This document shows positions 1 through 8,227 of a stretch of 15,886 nucleotides of DNA, one piece after another. Both the position numbers and the translations under genes were made by a program. Below the pieces are notes generated by a model. The model did no database searches. It saw nothing but the letters and a program-made list of their open reading frames with translations, and was not told the origin of the DNA. The stretch spans positions 1-15,886 of the forward strand of contig CABUZF010000009.1 in assembly GCA_902495985.1 (NCBI GenBank). The letters are read 5' to 3'. The DNA is from an uncultured Collinsella sp. (lineage in GTDB: Bacteria; Actinomycetota; Coriobacteriia; Coriobacteriales; Coriobacteriaceae). Within the stretch, counting starts at the first letter, position 1. Each line of letters begins with the position of its first letter.

Positions 1-1020
1 CCCCATGCCCTCCGCGACGCCGCGGCCGCTTGCTTGGACCCCGCCCGCGCCATCGTCGGTAACGATGAGCTGGTAAAACGACGGATGCTCCATGCATCGT
101 ACAGTGACGATCTGGGCGCAAGCGTGGCGCATGGTGTTGGAGAGCGCCTCGCGCAGGACCGCCGCAAAGCAGTTGGCGACGTTTGCGGGCGCATGCTCGG
201 CCAAAACTTCAAGCTCAATCTGCGGGCCGCCGTCCGAGCGTGCGCCTTCAACAATGCGTTCGAGCTGCACGGAAAGGTCGACAGCGTTGTCGTTGAGCGC
301 ATGGACGCTAGTGCGCACAAGCTGGAGCGCCTCGTCAACCGTGCGTTTGACGTCGGCGAAATCGGCGGCAACCCTGGGCTCGTCGGCGTGCACGACGCGC
401 AGGGCCTCGGTCTGCAGCGAGGCACGCGTGAGCTGGTGCCCGACGTTATCGTGGATCTCGCGCGCGATGCGGGCGCGTTCGGCGAGCGTCGCGAGCTCGA
501 CTTCGTAGTCCTGGCGATCGGCAAGATCGCGGTTGCATGCCTCGAGCGCGAGGGCTCGTTCCTGCAGCTCGTCGCGGGTACGGCGCATGCGCTGCTGCTC
601 GCGCTCTAGCTGGGCGGTACGTAGCGATAACAAGGTGGCGGCAAGCGAAAGGATGGCGGTCAGCAGGAGCGTTCGGGCGGTGAGCGCGTCGGTGCGAAGG
701 TCCGCGACGAGCGCAAGGGCAAAAGCGGAGCCAATGCCCAGCGCGACCCAGGCGTGCTCACGGCGCACGCGCCGCGCAATGTCATAGAGGGCGAGAGGCG
801 CAAACGGCACAAACGGCGGCACGAAGACGGCCGCGATGATGTAAGCGTAGCTCGCGGCCTCGCTTGTGCGGCACGTGCGATCCTTCTGCGCGAGCTCGGC
901 CAGCGAGGTGGTAATAACGCCAAGGCAAAACGCCGCGACCAGGCGAGCGTCCACAGCAAGGCCCGTGGCGGCTGCGATACAGCACGCCAGCACGATCGAT
1001 TTGTCGAAAAGCCTGTTCAT
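1..1020 (-). CDS. Sensor histidine kinase (HisKA_3/NarL type), 3' end outside window
   Basis: Membrane sensor kinase that should autophosphorylate on histidine and pass phosphate to a LuxR/NarL-type response regulator, which would be expected just beyond the left edge. Reading 340 codons back from the ATG at 1020 gives hydrophobic segments at about residues 8-42, 58-78 and 91-133 with almost no outer loops, then a helical linker (about 135-178). The dimerisation and phosphoacceptor box ERARIAREIHDNVGHQL follows, with His190. The ATPase domain shows the N box REALSNTMRHA (Asn295) and the G1 box DDGAG (322-326); the frame leaves the window in the following glycine-rich lid (GRGVAEGMG). The frame has no stop in the window. 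The gene is divergent from the ABC-2 exporter at 1218, so control of that exporter is a fair inference. The family is clear; the stimulus is unknown. Confidence 0.9.
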   Translation of the reverse strand, partial: MNRLFDKSIVLACCIAAATGLAVDARLVAAFCLGVITTSLAELAQKDRTCRTSEAASYAYIIAAVFVPPFVPFAPLALYDIARRVRREHAWVALGIGSAFALALVADLRTDALTARTLLLTAILSLAATLLSLRTAQLEREQQRMRRTRDELQERALALEACNRDLADRQDYEVELATLAERARIAREIHDNVGHQLTRASLQTEALRVVHADEPRVAADFADVKRTVDEALQLVRTSVHALNDNAVDLSVQLERIVEGARSDGGPQIELEVLAEHAPANVANCFAAVLREALSNTMRHACAQIVTVRCMEHPSFYQLIVTDDGAGGVQASGRGVAEGMG

Positions 1021-1055
1021 ACGGGTATTGTACGCGAAGTCGCGTGTGGTAGAGG
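1021..1055 (-). promoter_or_regulatory. Probable leaderless promoter of the histidine kinase
   Basis: On the minus strand a TACAAT box (1032 to 1027) ends six bases before the ATG at 1020, so transcription would start at or next to the A of the start codon. No Shine-Dalgarno sequence lies upstream of that ATG, which agrees with a leaderless mRNA. No good -35 hexamer is found at the usual distance (CCTCTA at 1055-1050 is poor). The rest of the divergent gap to 1217 shows no second clear promoter. Confidence 0.45.
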
Positions 1056-1217
1056 GGCCGCCCGCGCAACCGTGACATTCCTCCCGCACGGTAAATTGGG
1101 AGCGCCGGCGGGCCACGCGGCCAAGCCCCGCATTCGTGACAAAGCTCACTGGCGCGCGCCGGCGGCTCCTGCGATGATGCAATCGTACCGGGCCGCAATC
1201 AACGGAAGGGCCGACTC

Positions 1218-2156
1218 ATGACAGACATCGTCCATGTCGAAAACCTCGTCAAGCGCTACGACGATCTTATCGCGCTCGACCACTTTAACCTGAGCATTGC
1301 CCCCGGCGAGATCTTTGGCCTGCTGGGCCCCAACGGCTCGGGCAAGACTACGTCCATCAACTGTATTCTGCAGCTGCTTGCCTACGACAAAGGCGCCATC
1401 GAGCTGTTCGGCGAACCCATGACGCCCGCCCGCTACGACCTCAAGCGCCGCATCGGCGTGGTGCCGCAGCAGGTGGCGGTGTTTGACGAGCTCACGGTGC
1501 GCGAGAACATCGACTATTTCTGCAGCCTTTACGTCAACGACCGCAAGCGCCGCCGCGCGCTCGTGGACGAGGCCATCGACTTTGTCGGGCTGGGCGACTT
1601 TACCAAGTTCCGCCCCGGTAAGCTCTCGGGCGGCCTAGCGCGACGCCTCAACATCGCCTGCGGTATCGCGCACAAGCCCGAGCTCATCTTCTTTGACGAG
1701 CCCACGGTGGCGGTCGACCCGCAGAGCCGCAACGCCATCCTGGAGGGCATCTGCCGCCTGCGCGACGAGGGCGCCACAGTGGTGTATACCAGCCATTACA
1801 TGGAGGAAGTCGAGCAGATTTGCAGCCGCATCATGATCATGGACGGCGGGCGCGTGCTGGCGCAGGGCACCAACGACGAGCTCAAGCGCATGATTCAGAT
1901 GGGCGAGCGCGTGACCGTCGAGGTCGGCGCCGTCGAGGCCGCCACGGTCGAGCGGCTGCGCGCCCTCGAGCATGTGCTTTCGGTTGAGCTGTCCGGCGGC
2001 GAGCTCGTCTGCACCTGCGAGGCGAGTCCGCACAATCTGGTCGACATCCTCGACACGCTGCGCACCGCCGACGTTGCGCTCGGCCGCGTGTGGAGCGAGC
2101 CGCCGACCCTCAACGACGTGTTCCTCGAGATCACCGGCCGCGAGCTGCGCGACTAG
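1218..2156 (+). CDS. ABC transporter ATP-binding protein (ABC-2 exporter)
   Basis: ATPase of an exporter formed with the two permeases that follow. A GGAAGGG ribosome binding site at 1204-1210 lies seven bases before the ATG. Over 312 residues it shows Walker A GPNGSGKT (38-45), a Q-loop in VVPQQ (81-85), the signature LSGGL (136-140), Walker B with ELIFFDEPT (155-163) and the H-loop TSHYMEE (His193). The signature has Leu where Gln is common, as in many CcmA/NatA/DrrA-like ATPases. A C-terminal domain of about 90 residues after the H-loop is typical of the NatA/DrrA drug- and antibiotic-export group. The permease ATG comes nine bases after the stop. Substrate cannot be read from the sequence; antimicrobial peptide or drug export is the usual role beside a sensor kinase. 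Confidence 0.93.
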   Translation: MTDIVHVENLVKRYDDLIALDHFNLSIAPGEIFGLLGPNGSGKTTSINCILQLLAYDKGAIELFGEPMTPARYDLKRRIGVVPQQVAVFDELTVRENIDYFCSLYVNDRKRRRALVDEAIDFVGLGDFTKFRPGKLSGGLARRLNIACGIAHKPELIFFDEPTVAVDPQSRNAILEGICRLRDEGATVVYTSHYMEEVEQICSRIMIMDGGRVLAQGTNDELKRMIQMGERVTVEVGAVEAATVERLRALEHVLSVELSGGELVCTCEASPHNLVDILDTLRTADVALGRVWSEPPTLNDVFLEITGRELRD

Positions 2157-2165
2157 GGGGCGGCC

Positions 2166-3353
2166 ATGTTCAACACTATCATCACCACGGTCAAGACGCT
2201 GCTGCGTCGGCCGAGCACATTGGTCTGGGGCGCGATCTTTCCCGTCGCGCTTTCCACGATGTTCATGTTTATGTTTGCGAACCTCAGCTCCGACGGCACG
2301 GTCGACCCGGTGCCGGTGGCCGTCGTTGCGGATGAGGCCTGGGGCGCCTCGACCTTTAAGGACGTGGCGACGTCGCTTGCCCAGGAAGGCGACGACCGGC
2401 TGCTCGAGATCCGCGAGTGCGATGACGCAGCCGATGCGAACCGTGCGCTCAAGTCCGGCGAGGTCGCGGGCATCTACACGGTCGATGCCGCGGGCACGCC
2501 CAAGCTCACACTGCTTTCGAGCTATGACAACTCGCGTGCGTCGTCGGTGCTCACCGACCGCAGCATTCTGGAGACGGTGGCAAGCTCGTATACGCAAAAT
2601 GCCGAGCTCATGTCCCAGATTGCCCAGGACAACCCGGCGGCGCTCGCCGACCCGGAGGCGGTTGCGCGCGCCCTGTCGCTTGAGGGCGGCACCCGCCGCG
2701 TAAGCCTGACACGCACCACGCCCGACGGCACGGTCATCTACTATTACGCGCTTTTTGGCCTGGTCGCGATGATGTCTGCCGAGTTTGCCGCCTTGAGCGT
2801 CGTCGATCTGCAGCCCAATCTGTCGGGCCTTGGTGCGCGTCGCTGTGTGGGCGGTCTTTCCAAGACGGCGTCGCTGGCCGGTATCTTTGTGGGCTCGTGG
2901 CTGGTCTCCTTCGCCTCGATGACGATTGCGATTGGCTACGTGCGCCTGGTCGTGGGCGTTGACTTTGGCGGGCGCGAGGGGCTGTGTCTGGTGGGCGGTG
3001 CCGCTTCCGCGCTTGCCGCCACGGGCTTGGGGCTCTTTGTGGGCACGCTTCCCGTTAAGGGCGGCAAGGCGTCCAAGTCCGGCATCCTCACGGGCTTTGC
3101 CACCACGTGCGCCCTGTTCGCCGGGCTCTACGGCGAGCCGGCGATGGCGCTTGCCGACGACGTCGCCCGCGCCTGCCCAGCCGAGTGTTGGCTCAACCCC
3201 GTCAAGCTTATCTGCGACATGTTCAACCGCCTGTATTTCTTTGAGGACCTGGGGCCCTTTGTCGTTCGCGCCGGCGCGCTGGTCCTTATGGCGCTGCTGT
3301 TCGTTGCCGCCGCCACGCTGATCTTTGGAAGGAGCCGCTATGAGCACCTTTAA
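2166..3353 (+). CDS. ABC-2 type permease, first subunit
   Basis: Membrane subunit of the exporter, 395 residues, with the layout of the ABC2_membrane_3 group. One N-terminal membrane helix (about 18-40, with FPVALSTMFMFMFANL) is followed by a large outer domain (about 41-188). A block of five helices comes next, near 190-215, 235-262, 273-296, 303-323 and 365-388. The start ATG follows the ATPase stop by nine bases and is preceded by a G-rich stretch (2157-2163) that may act as a weak ribosome binding site. Its 3' end overlaps the next permease by 14 bases, so the two are probably translated together and form a heterodimer. The outer domain has no motif I recognise. Confidence 0.88.
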   Translation: MFNTIITTVKTLLRRPSTLVWGAIFPVALSTMFMFMFANLSSDGTVDPVPVAVVADEAWGASTFKDVATSLAQEGDDRLLEIRECDDAADANRALKSGEVAGIYTVDAAGTPKLTLLSSYDNSRASSVLTDRSILETVASSYTQNAELMSQIAQDNPAALADPEAVARALSLEGGTRRVSLTRTTPDGTVIYYYALFGLVAMMSAEFAALSVVDLQPNLSGLGARRCVGGLSKTASLAGIFVGSWLVSFASMTIAIGYVRLVVGVDFGGREGLCLVGGAASALAATGLGLFVGTLPVKGGKASKSGILTGFATTCALFAGLYGEPAMALADDVARACPAECWLNPVKLICDMFNRLYFFEDLGPFVVRAGALVLMALLFVAAATLIFGRSRYEHL

Positions 3354-4545
3354 GACCGCGCTTCGCATGGCGCTCGCGCACCCGTTCTACCTGCTTATCT
3401 ACACGGTGTTCATTTCGCTGATGGGCGTATTCATCGCGGCATCGGTGAGCTGGAACTCGTCGCAGCTCACCGAGTACAAGCCCTACGATGCCAACGTGAT
3501 TGTGGTCGACCGCGACGACAGCGACCTTTCGCGTGCGCTTGCCAAGCATCTGGGTTCGCGCTTTGAGCTGGTCACGGGCGTCGGCGACGACACCTACGAC
3601 CTTGCGGACGCGCTCTCCAAGAGCAACAGCGCCAAGGGCAGCGCCGACTGCGTGTTCTTTATCCCGGAGGGGTTTGAGGGCGACCTCGTTGCGGCCGCTC
3701 GCGCGGGGGAGTCCCTGCCCAAACTCGACGTGACGTACGGCTCCGGCACCATGGCGGCGGCGCTTTCGTCTGCCGAGGCCTCGCGCTGGATCTCGCTCGC
3801 GGGCGCTGCGGCGGCACTTGAGCCCACTGCCTCCAACGGTGACGTCGCCAAGGCGGCCGAGCATGCGGCCGCGAAGCGTGCGGAGGTCGAGATCGAGCGG
3901 GTCAAGGTCGACTCGACGGCCGCCGCCACGCTCGAGTCGTATTTCAACTTTGGTGCGTACGCGATTATCTCGTCGGTCATCGTGTCGGTGGGTCTGGTGT
4001 TCTCGGGCATGAACGAGCCCGAGCGCGTGCGTCGTATGGATGCCAGTCCAATCTCCGAGCGCCGGCGCTCGCTTGCCGTGTTTGCGGCCGCCGCCGTGAT
4101 CACCGTCTGCATCTGGTTTGTGTCGAGCATGATGGGCGTCGTGGGCTTTGCCGGTGCGGTCGCTGAGGTTGGCGTGGACCGTGTGTGCTTGGCGCTGGCG
4201 GCGACGTTTGCCCTGGCGTGCACGCCGCTGGCCGTTGGCTTTGCGCTGTCGAGCCTGGGTGCGCGCGAGGAGCTGCTCAACGGCGTGGGCAACTTACTCG
4301 GCATGCTCATGACGTTTTTGGGCGGTGCCTGGATGCCGCTGTCGCTCATGGGATCGGCCGTGCAGACGGTGGCGCACTTTGTGCCGACGTTTTGGGTGAA
4401 CGACGCGATCAGCAAGGCGCTCGCCTCGGATTTAACGTCCACCGTGCTGGGCGACATCGCCTGCGACCTGGGCGTCACGGCACTCTTCGCCGTGGCCATC
4501 GCCGCCGCAGGCCTCGCCCTCGCACGCACCAAATCCCACGCCTAG
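3340..4545 (+). CDS. ABC-2 type permease, second subunit
   Basis: Second membrane subunit, 401 residues from the ATG at 3340. I prefer this start because GGAAGGAG (3327-3334) lies five bases upstream; a longer reading from the TTG at 3325 would have no such site. One N-terminal helix (about 15-37) is followed by an outer domain (38-200) and five more helices near 204-224, 246-270, 280-305, 313-336 and 375-395. The loop after the second helix, FSGMNEPERVRRMDASPISE, resembles the coupling-helix region of ABC-2 permeases. It has the same plan as the preceding permease but clearly different sequence, which supports a heterodimer. It is the last gene of the operon; a hairpin repeat starts six bases after the stop. 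Confidence 0.9.
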   Translation: MSTFKTALRMALAHPFYLLIYTVFISLMGVFIAASVSWNSSQLTEYKPYDANVIVVDRDDSDLSRALAKHLGSRFELVTGVGDDTYDLADALSKSNSAKGSADCVFFIPEGFEGDLVAAARAGESLPKLDVTYGSGTMAAALSSAEASRWISLAGAAAALEPTASNGDVAKAAEHAAAKRAEVEIERVKVDSTAAATLESYFNFGAYAIISSVIVSVGLVFSGMNEPERVRRMDASPISERRRSLAVFAAAAVITVCIWFVSSMMGVVGFAGAVAEVGVDRVCLALAATFALACTPLAVGFALSSLGAREELLNGVGNLLGMLMTFLGGAWMPLSLMGSAVQTVAHFVPTFWVNDAISKALASDLTSTVLGDIACDLGVTALFAVAIAAAGLALARTKSHA

Positions 4546-4550
4546 CTACC

Positions 4551-4580
4551 TAGTCATTTAAGAACGTCCCCAATGACTGG
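4551..4580. repeat. Dispersed palindromic repeat, copy A
   Basis: Arms AGTCATT (4552-4558) and AATGACT (4572-4578) are perfect inverted repeats around a 13-nt loop containing GAACGTCCCC; C4550/G4580 and a T/G pair extend the stem to nine. Read on the minus strand, 29 bases match copy B1 (8061-8089) at 26 positions. It sits between the ABC-2 operon and the next ABC operon and could work as a weak terminator. Confidence 0.75.
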
Positions 4581-4624
4581 TCTGAAATAAATCCCCGGCC
4601 TCGCCCCAAAATAGTTCGCTAAGG

Positions 4625-4650
4625 TTTACTATTACGCTCATAAAGTAGTA
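4625..4650 (+). promoter_or_regulatory. Possible promoter or operator of the second ABC operon
   Basis: A TACTAT box at 4627-4632 could be a -10 element for the ATPase gene at 4662, with a start near 4639. No convincing -35 hexamer is found. TACTA (4627-4631) and TAGTA (4646-4650) form a short inverted repeat spanning the likely transcription start, a possible repressor site. The evidence is weak. Confidence 0.3.
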
Positions 4651-4661
4651 CGAGGCTAACA

Positions 4662-5387
<726 letters not shown>

Positions 5388-5395
5388 GCGGCGCC

Positions 5396-8062
5396 ATGAC
5401 ACCTCTCGCAAAACGTCTCCCGCGCGAGCTGCGCCGCAATATTGGCAAGTACCTGGGCATCTTTTTGCTTATGTGCGGAAGCATCGCTCTCACCTCGGGC
5501 TTTTTGCTCGCGGCGCATTCCATCGGTTGTCTTATCGACGACATGCGCGATGCGTACACGATTGAGGACGGCCGCGTGACCACCTCCTTCGAGGCCACCA
5601 AAGACCAGCTCAAGGCAGCCGAGGACGCGGCCGACGACGTCGGCGGCGTCACGCTCTACAAGAATTTCTCCATCGACGCCATCATCAAAAAGACCGCCGG
5701 CGACGACGGCACCAAGCGCACACTGCGCACCTATGCGCACCGCACCAAGGTCGATATCGCGTCCTACTGTGAGGGCAAGGAGCCCAAGACGGACGATGAG
5801 GTGGCAATCGACCGTGTCTTTGCCACCAACAACGACCTGTCCGTGGGCGATAAGGTCGAGCTTGAGGGCCGCACCTACACCATCTGCGGCATCATGACCC
5901 AGCCCGATAGCCAGGCGCTGTTCCTCAACAATTCGGACTTTACGGTGAACACCATCACCTATGGCGTGGCCGAGGTCACCGACGCCGGCTTTGCCGCGCT
6001 CGAGGATGCCGGCGGCGCGCCTGCCTACACCTACTCCTTCACCTTTGCCGATCGCGACCTCTCCACTGCAGACCGTACCGATGCCGAACAGGATATGGTC
6101 GAGGCGCTGACCGACGCCGACGCGCGCGTGGATGACCTCATCGACGCCGATTCCAACCAGGGCATTGGCTACGCGCGCGACGACGTAGACGGCGACTCCA
6201 TGATGTGGATGACGCTGCTCGACATCATCATCGTAATCATGGCGTTTGTCTTTGTAGTCCTTACCGATGCCACCATCGAGGGGGAGAGCGCCATCATCGG
6301 CACGCTGCTCGCCAGCGGTTATCGTCGACGCGAGATCGTGCTGCACTACCTTGCGCTTCCCGCCATCGTGGGCGTGGTCGCGGCGCTTTTGGGCACTGCG
6401 CTTGGCATTGTGTTCTTTACCGAGCCCATGCGCAGCCTCTATTACGGCTCGTACAGCCTGCCGCCCTTCCAGGTGTACTGGAGCTGGGAGATCTTTGTGA
6501 AGTGCGCCGTGGTCCCCGCCGCTGCGCTCATCCTCATCACGCTGGTGGGCCTGCTTCGCAAAATGGGCAAGACGCCGTTGCAATTCCTTCGTCACGAGGC
6601 GAGCGGCAAATCGGGCACCAAGCGCGGCTTGCAGCTGCCGGAGCGCATGGGTTTTGTTTCCCGCTTCCGCCTGCGTATCTTCCTGCGCAACCTGGGCAAC
6701 TTCGCCACGCTTTTCGTGGGCATTGCGTTTGCCTCGCTGCTGCTGCTCTTTGGCCTGGCGATTCTGCCCACGATGACGCACTACGCGGACAACCTCGAGA
6801 CGAGCCTGGTCGCCGAGCACCAGTACACGCTCAAGGCTCCGCTGGAGCTCGAGGGCACTGCCGAGGAGCGCGAGCAGTGGTCGGCACTCGAGCGCTTGCA
6901 GTCGGTTGACGGCGCGTTGCTTTCCGCCGCCCAGGATGCCGATGACGAGCTTGACGACGCGGCCGATACAGCGCAGGCGGCAGCCGATGCTGCGACCGCA
7001 TCTCCGTCTGCCGAGAGCCTGGCCGCAGCGCAGGATGCGCTTGCCAAGGTCCAGGACAAGAAGGATGTGCTCTACGCGCGCCTTGACGATCTTGCCGATG
7101 CCCTCGGCTGCAACCGCGATGAGGCTATCGACCTGATCGACAAAGCCTCCAAGATTGACACTGACAACGACGATGTTCACCCGGTCAATACGACCGACAA
7201 CGGCGCGGGCGCAATCGCGCAGGCCGAGAAATATGCCGTTTACCAGCTGCAATACGACCGCGGCGATGGTAATGGTCAGGAGACGATTTCCGTCTACGGC
7301 ATCTCGCCCGATTCGCGCTATTGGAAAGACCTCAACGTCGGCGATGGGCGCGTCGTCTTTGGCGGCGGTCTGCTCGACAAGTTTGGCTGGAGCGAGGGTC
7401 AGAAGGTCGCGCTCGGCGACAAGTACGAGGGTGAGCATTATTCCCTTGAGTACGCGGGCAAGGATTGTGCCTGGGGCTCCAAGTCGGACATGAATATCTA
7501 TATGAGTATCGAAGACTTTAACGAGCTGTTCGACAACGACGCCGCCTACTTTAACGGCTATGTGAGCGACGAGAAGCTCGACCTCGATGCTCGTTACTTT
7601 GCCGGCGACACCACGCCCGACGACATGCGCGCCGTGGGCGATCAGTTCATCGGCATGATGAGCAAAATGATCGGCATGATGGTCGGGCTTGCGGTGTTTA
7701 TCTTTCTGCTGTTTATGTACCTGCTGACCAAGGCTGTGATCGACCATAGCGCCCGTTCGATCAGCTACATGAAAGTCTTTGGCTATCGCGATAGCGAGAT
7801 CTCGCATCTGTACATCCGCTCGATCACACTGTGCGTGGTGGTGTCGCTCGTGCTAAGCCTGCCGGTCATTATTGGCTCGCTCACGGCCATCTTCCGCTCG
7901 ATGCTCCTCGCCTACAACGGCAATATCGAGATCTACGTGCCCGCTTGGTCCATGGCGGCGTGCGTGGGCATTGGCTTTGCGACCTACCTGGTCGTGGCGC
8001 TGCTACACACGCGTTCTATCAAGCGCGTCAGTCTGGCCGAAGCCCTCAAAGTCCAAGAGTAG
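5396..8062 (+). CDS. FtsX-type ABC permease with two FtsX modules
   Basis: Large type VII permease of 888 residues from the ATG at 5396, with AGG in GGTAGGCGG upstream; a TTG at 5381 in the same frame would add five residues and overlap the ATPase gene. Membrane helices lie near 17-40, 269-291, 317-340, 365-386, 435-458, 755-777, 808-834 and 850-870, that is, two modules of one helix, an outer domain and three helices. The first outer domain spans about 41-265, the second about 459-750. The second holds an Ala/Asp/Glu-rich helical stretch (about 485-590, including AAQDADDELDDAADTAQAAA) that looks like a coiled-coil hairpin and has no counterpart in the first. MacB itself has four helices, so this belongs to the long duplicated family of Gram-positive bacteria. 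Its stop codon TAG is also the first three bases of repeat copy B. Confidence 0.9.
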   Translation: MTPLAKRLPRELRRNIGKYLGIFLLMCGSIALTSGFLLAAHSIGCLIDDMRDAYTIEDGRVTTSFEATKDQLKAAEDAADDVGGVTLYKNFSIDAIIKKTAGDDGTKRTLRTYAHRTKVDIASYCEGKEPKTDDEVAIDRVFATNNDLSVGDKVELEGRTYTICGIMTQPDSQALFLNNSDFTVNTITYGVAEVTDAGFAALEDAGGAPAYTYSFTFADRDLSTADRTDAEQDMVEALTDADARVDDLIDADSNQGIGYARDDVDGDSMMWMTLLDIIIVIMAFVFVVLTDATIEGESAIIGTLLASGYRRREIVLHYLALPAIVGVVAALLGTALGIVFFTEPMRSLYYGSYSLPPFQVYWSWEIFVKCAVVPAAALILITLVGLLRKMGKTPLQFLRHEASGKSGTKRGLQLPERMGFVSRFRLRIFLRNLGNFATLFVGIAFASLLLLFGLAILPTMTHYADNLETSLVAEHQYTLKAPLELEGTAEEREQWSALERLQSVDGALLSAAQDADDELDDAADTAQAAADAATASPSAESLAAAQDALAKVQDKKDVLYARLDDLADALGCNRDEAIDLIDKASKIDTDNDDVHPVNTTDNGAGAIAQAEKYAVYQLQYDRGDGNGQETISVYGISPDSRYWKDLNVGDGRVVFGGGLLDKFGWSEGQKVALGDKYEGEHYSLEYAGKDCAWGSKSDMNIYMSIEDFNELFDNDAAYFNGYVSDEKLDLDARYFAGDTTPDDMRAVGDQFIGMMSKMIGMMVGLAVFIFLLFMYLLTKAVIDHSARSISYMKVFGYRDSEISHLYIRSITLCVVVSLVLSLPVIIGSLTAIFRSMLLAYNGNIEIYVPAWSMAACVGIGFATYLVVALLHTRSIKRVSLAEALKVQE

Positions 8063-8145
8063 TCATCGGGGACGTTCCTAAAAGACTAGTCGCTGGGGAC
8101 ATTCTTTCGCCGCCCGGCAGGAAAGGGACGTCCCCAATGACTAGG
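8060..8145. repeat. Dispersed palindromic repeat, compound copy B
   Basis: Three related units occur in 86 bases. B1 (8060-8089, forward) matches the reverse of copy A at 26 of 29 bases. B2 (8087-8108, forward) contains TAGTCGCTGGGGAC. B3 (8121-8143) is inverted and reads TAGTCATTGGGGACGTCC on the minus strand. B2 and B3 can pair as a long imperfect hairpin with a 12-nt loop (8109-8120) that itself contains GCCG/CGGC. The array begins inside the permease stop codon and ends just before the DUF362 promoter, so it may also end transcription of the ABC operon. Confidence 0.75.
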
Positions 8146-8153
8146 TGTCGCGC

Positions 8154-8184
8154 TTGACTTTGACCCTACTTTAACGGGTACCAT
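8154..8184 (+). promoter_or_regulatory. Probable promoter of the DUF362 gene
   Basis: TTGACT (8154-8159) and TACCAT (8179-8184) are separated by 19 bases; the GGG before the -10 box also precedes TATAAT upstream of the YtxH gene. Transcription would start near 8191. GAGGGGA (8214-8220) is the ribosome binding site, seven bases before the ATG at 8228. Confidence 0.45.
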
Positions 8185-8227
8185 CCTCTTATGTCTGTAA
8201 CGCCATATAGACCGAGGGGATAGATCT

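Noticed and set aside
34..609. A 191-codon plus-strand open frame at the left edge
   Set aside because: It is the antisense shadow of the histidine kinase, whose H, N and G1 boxes read on the minus strand.
1635..3368. A 577-codon minus-strand open frame opposite the ABC-2 genes
   Set aside because: Arg/His/Gly-rich translation with no domain, covering parts of three real coding regions.
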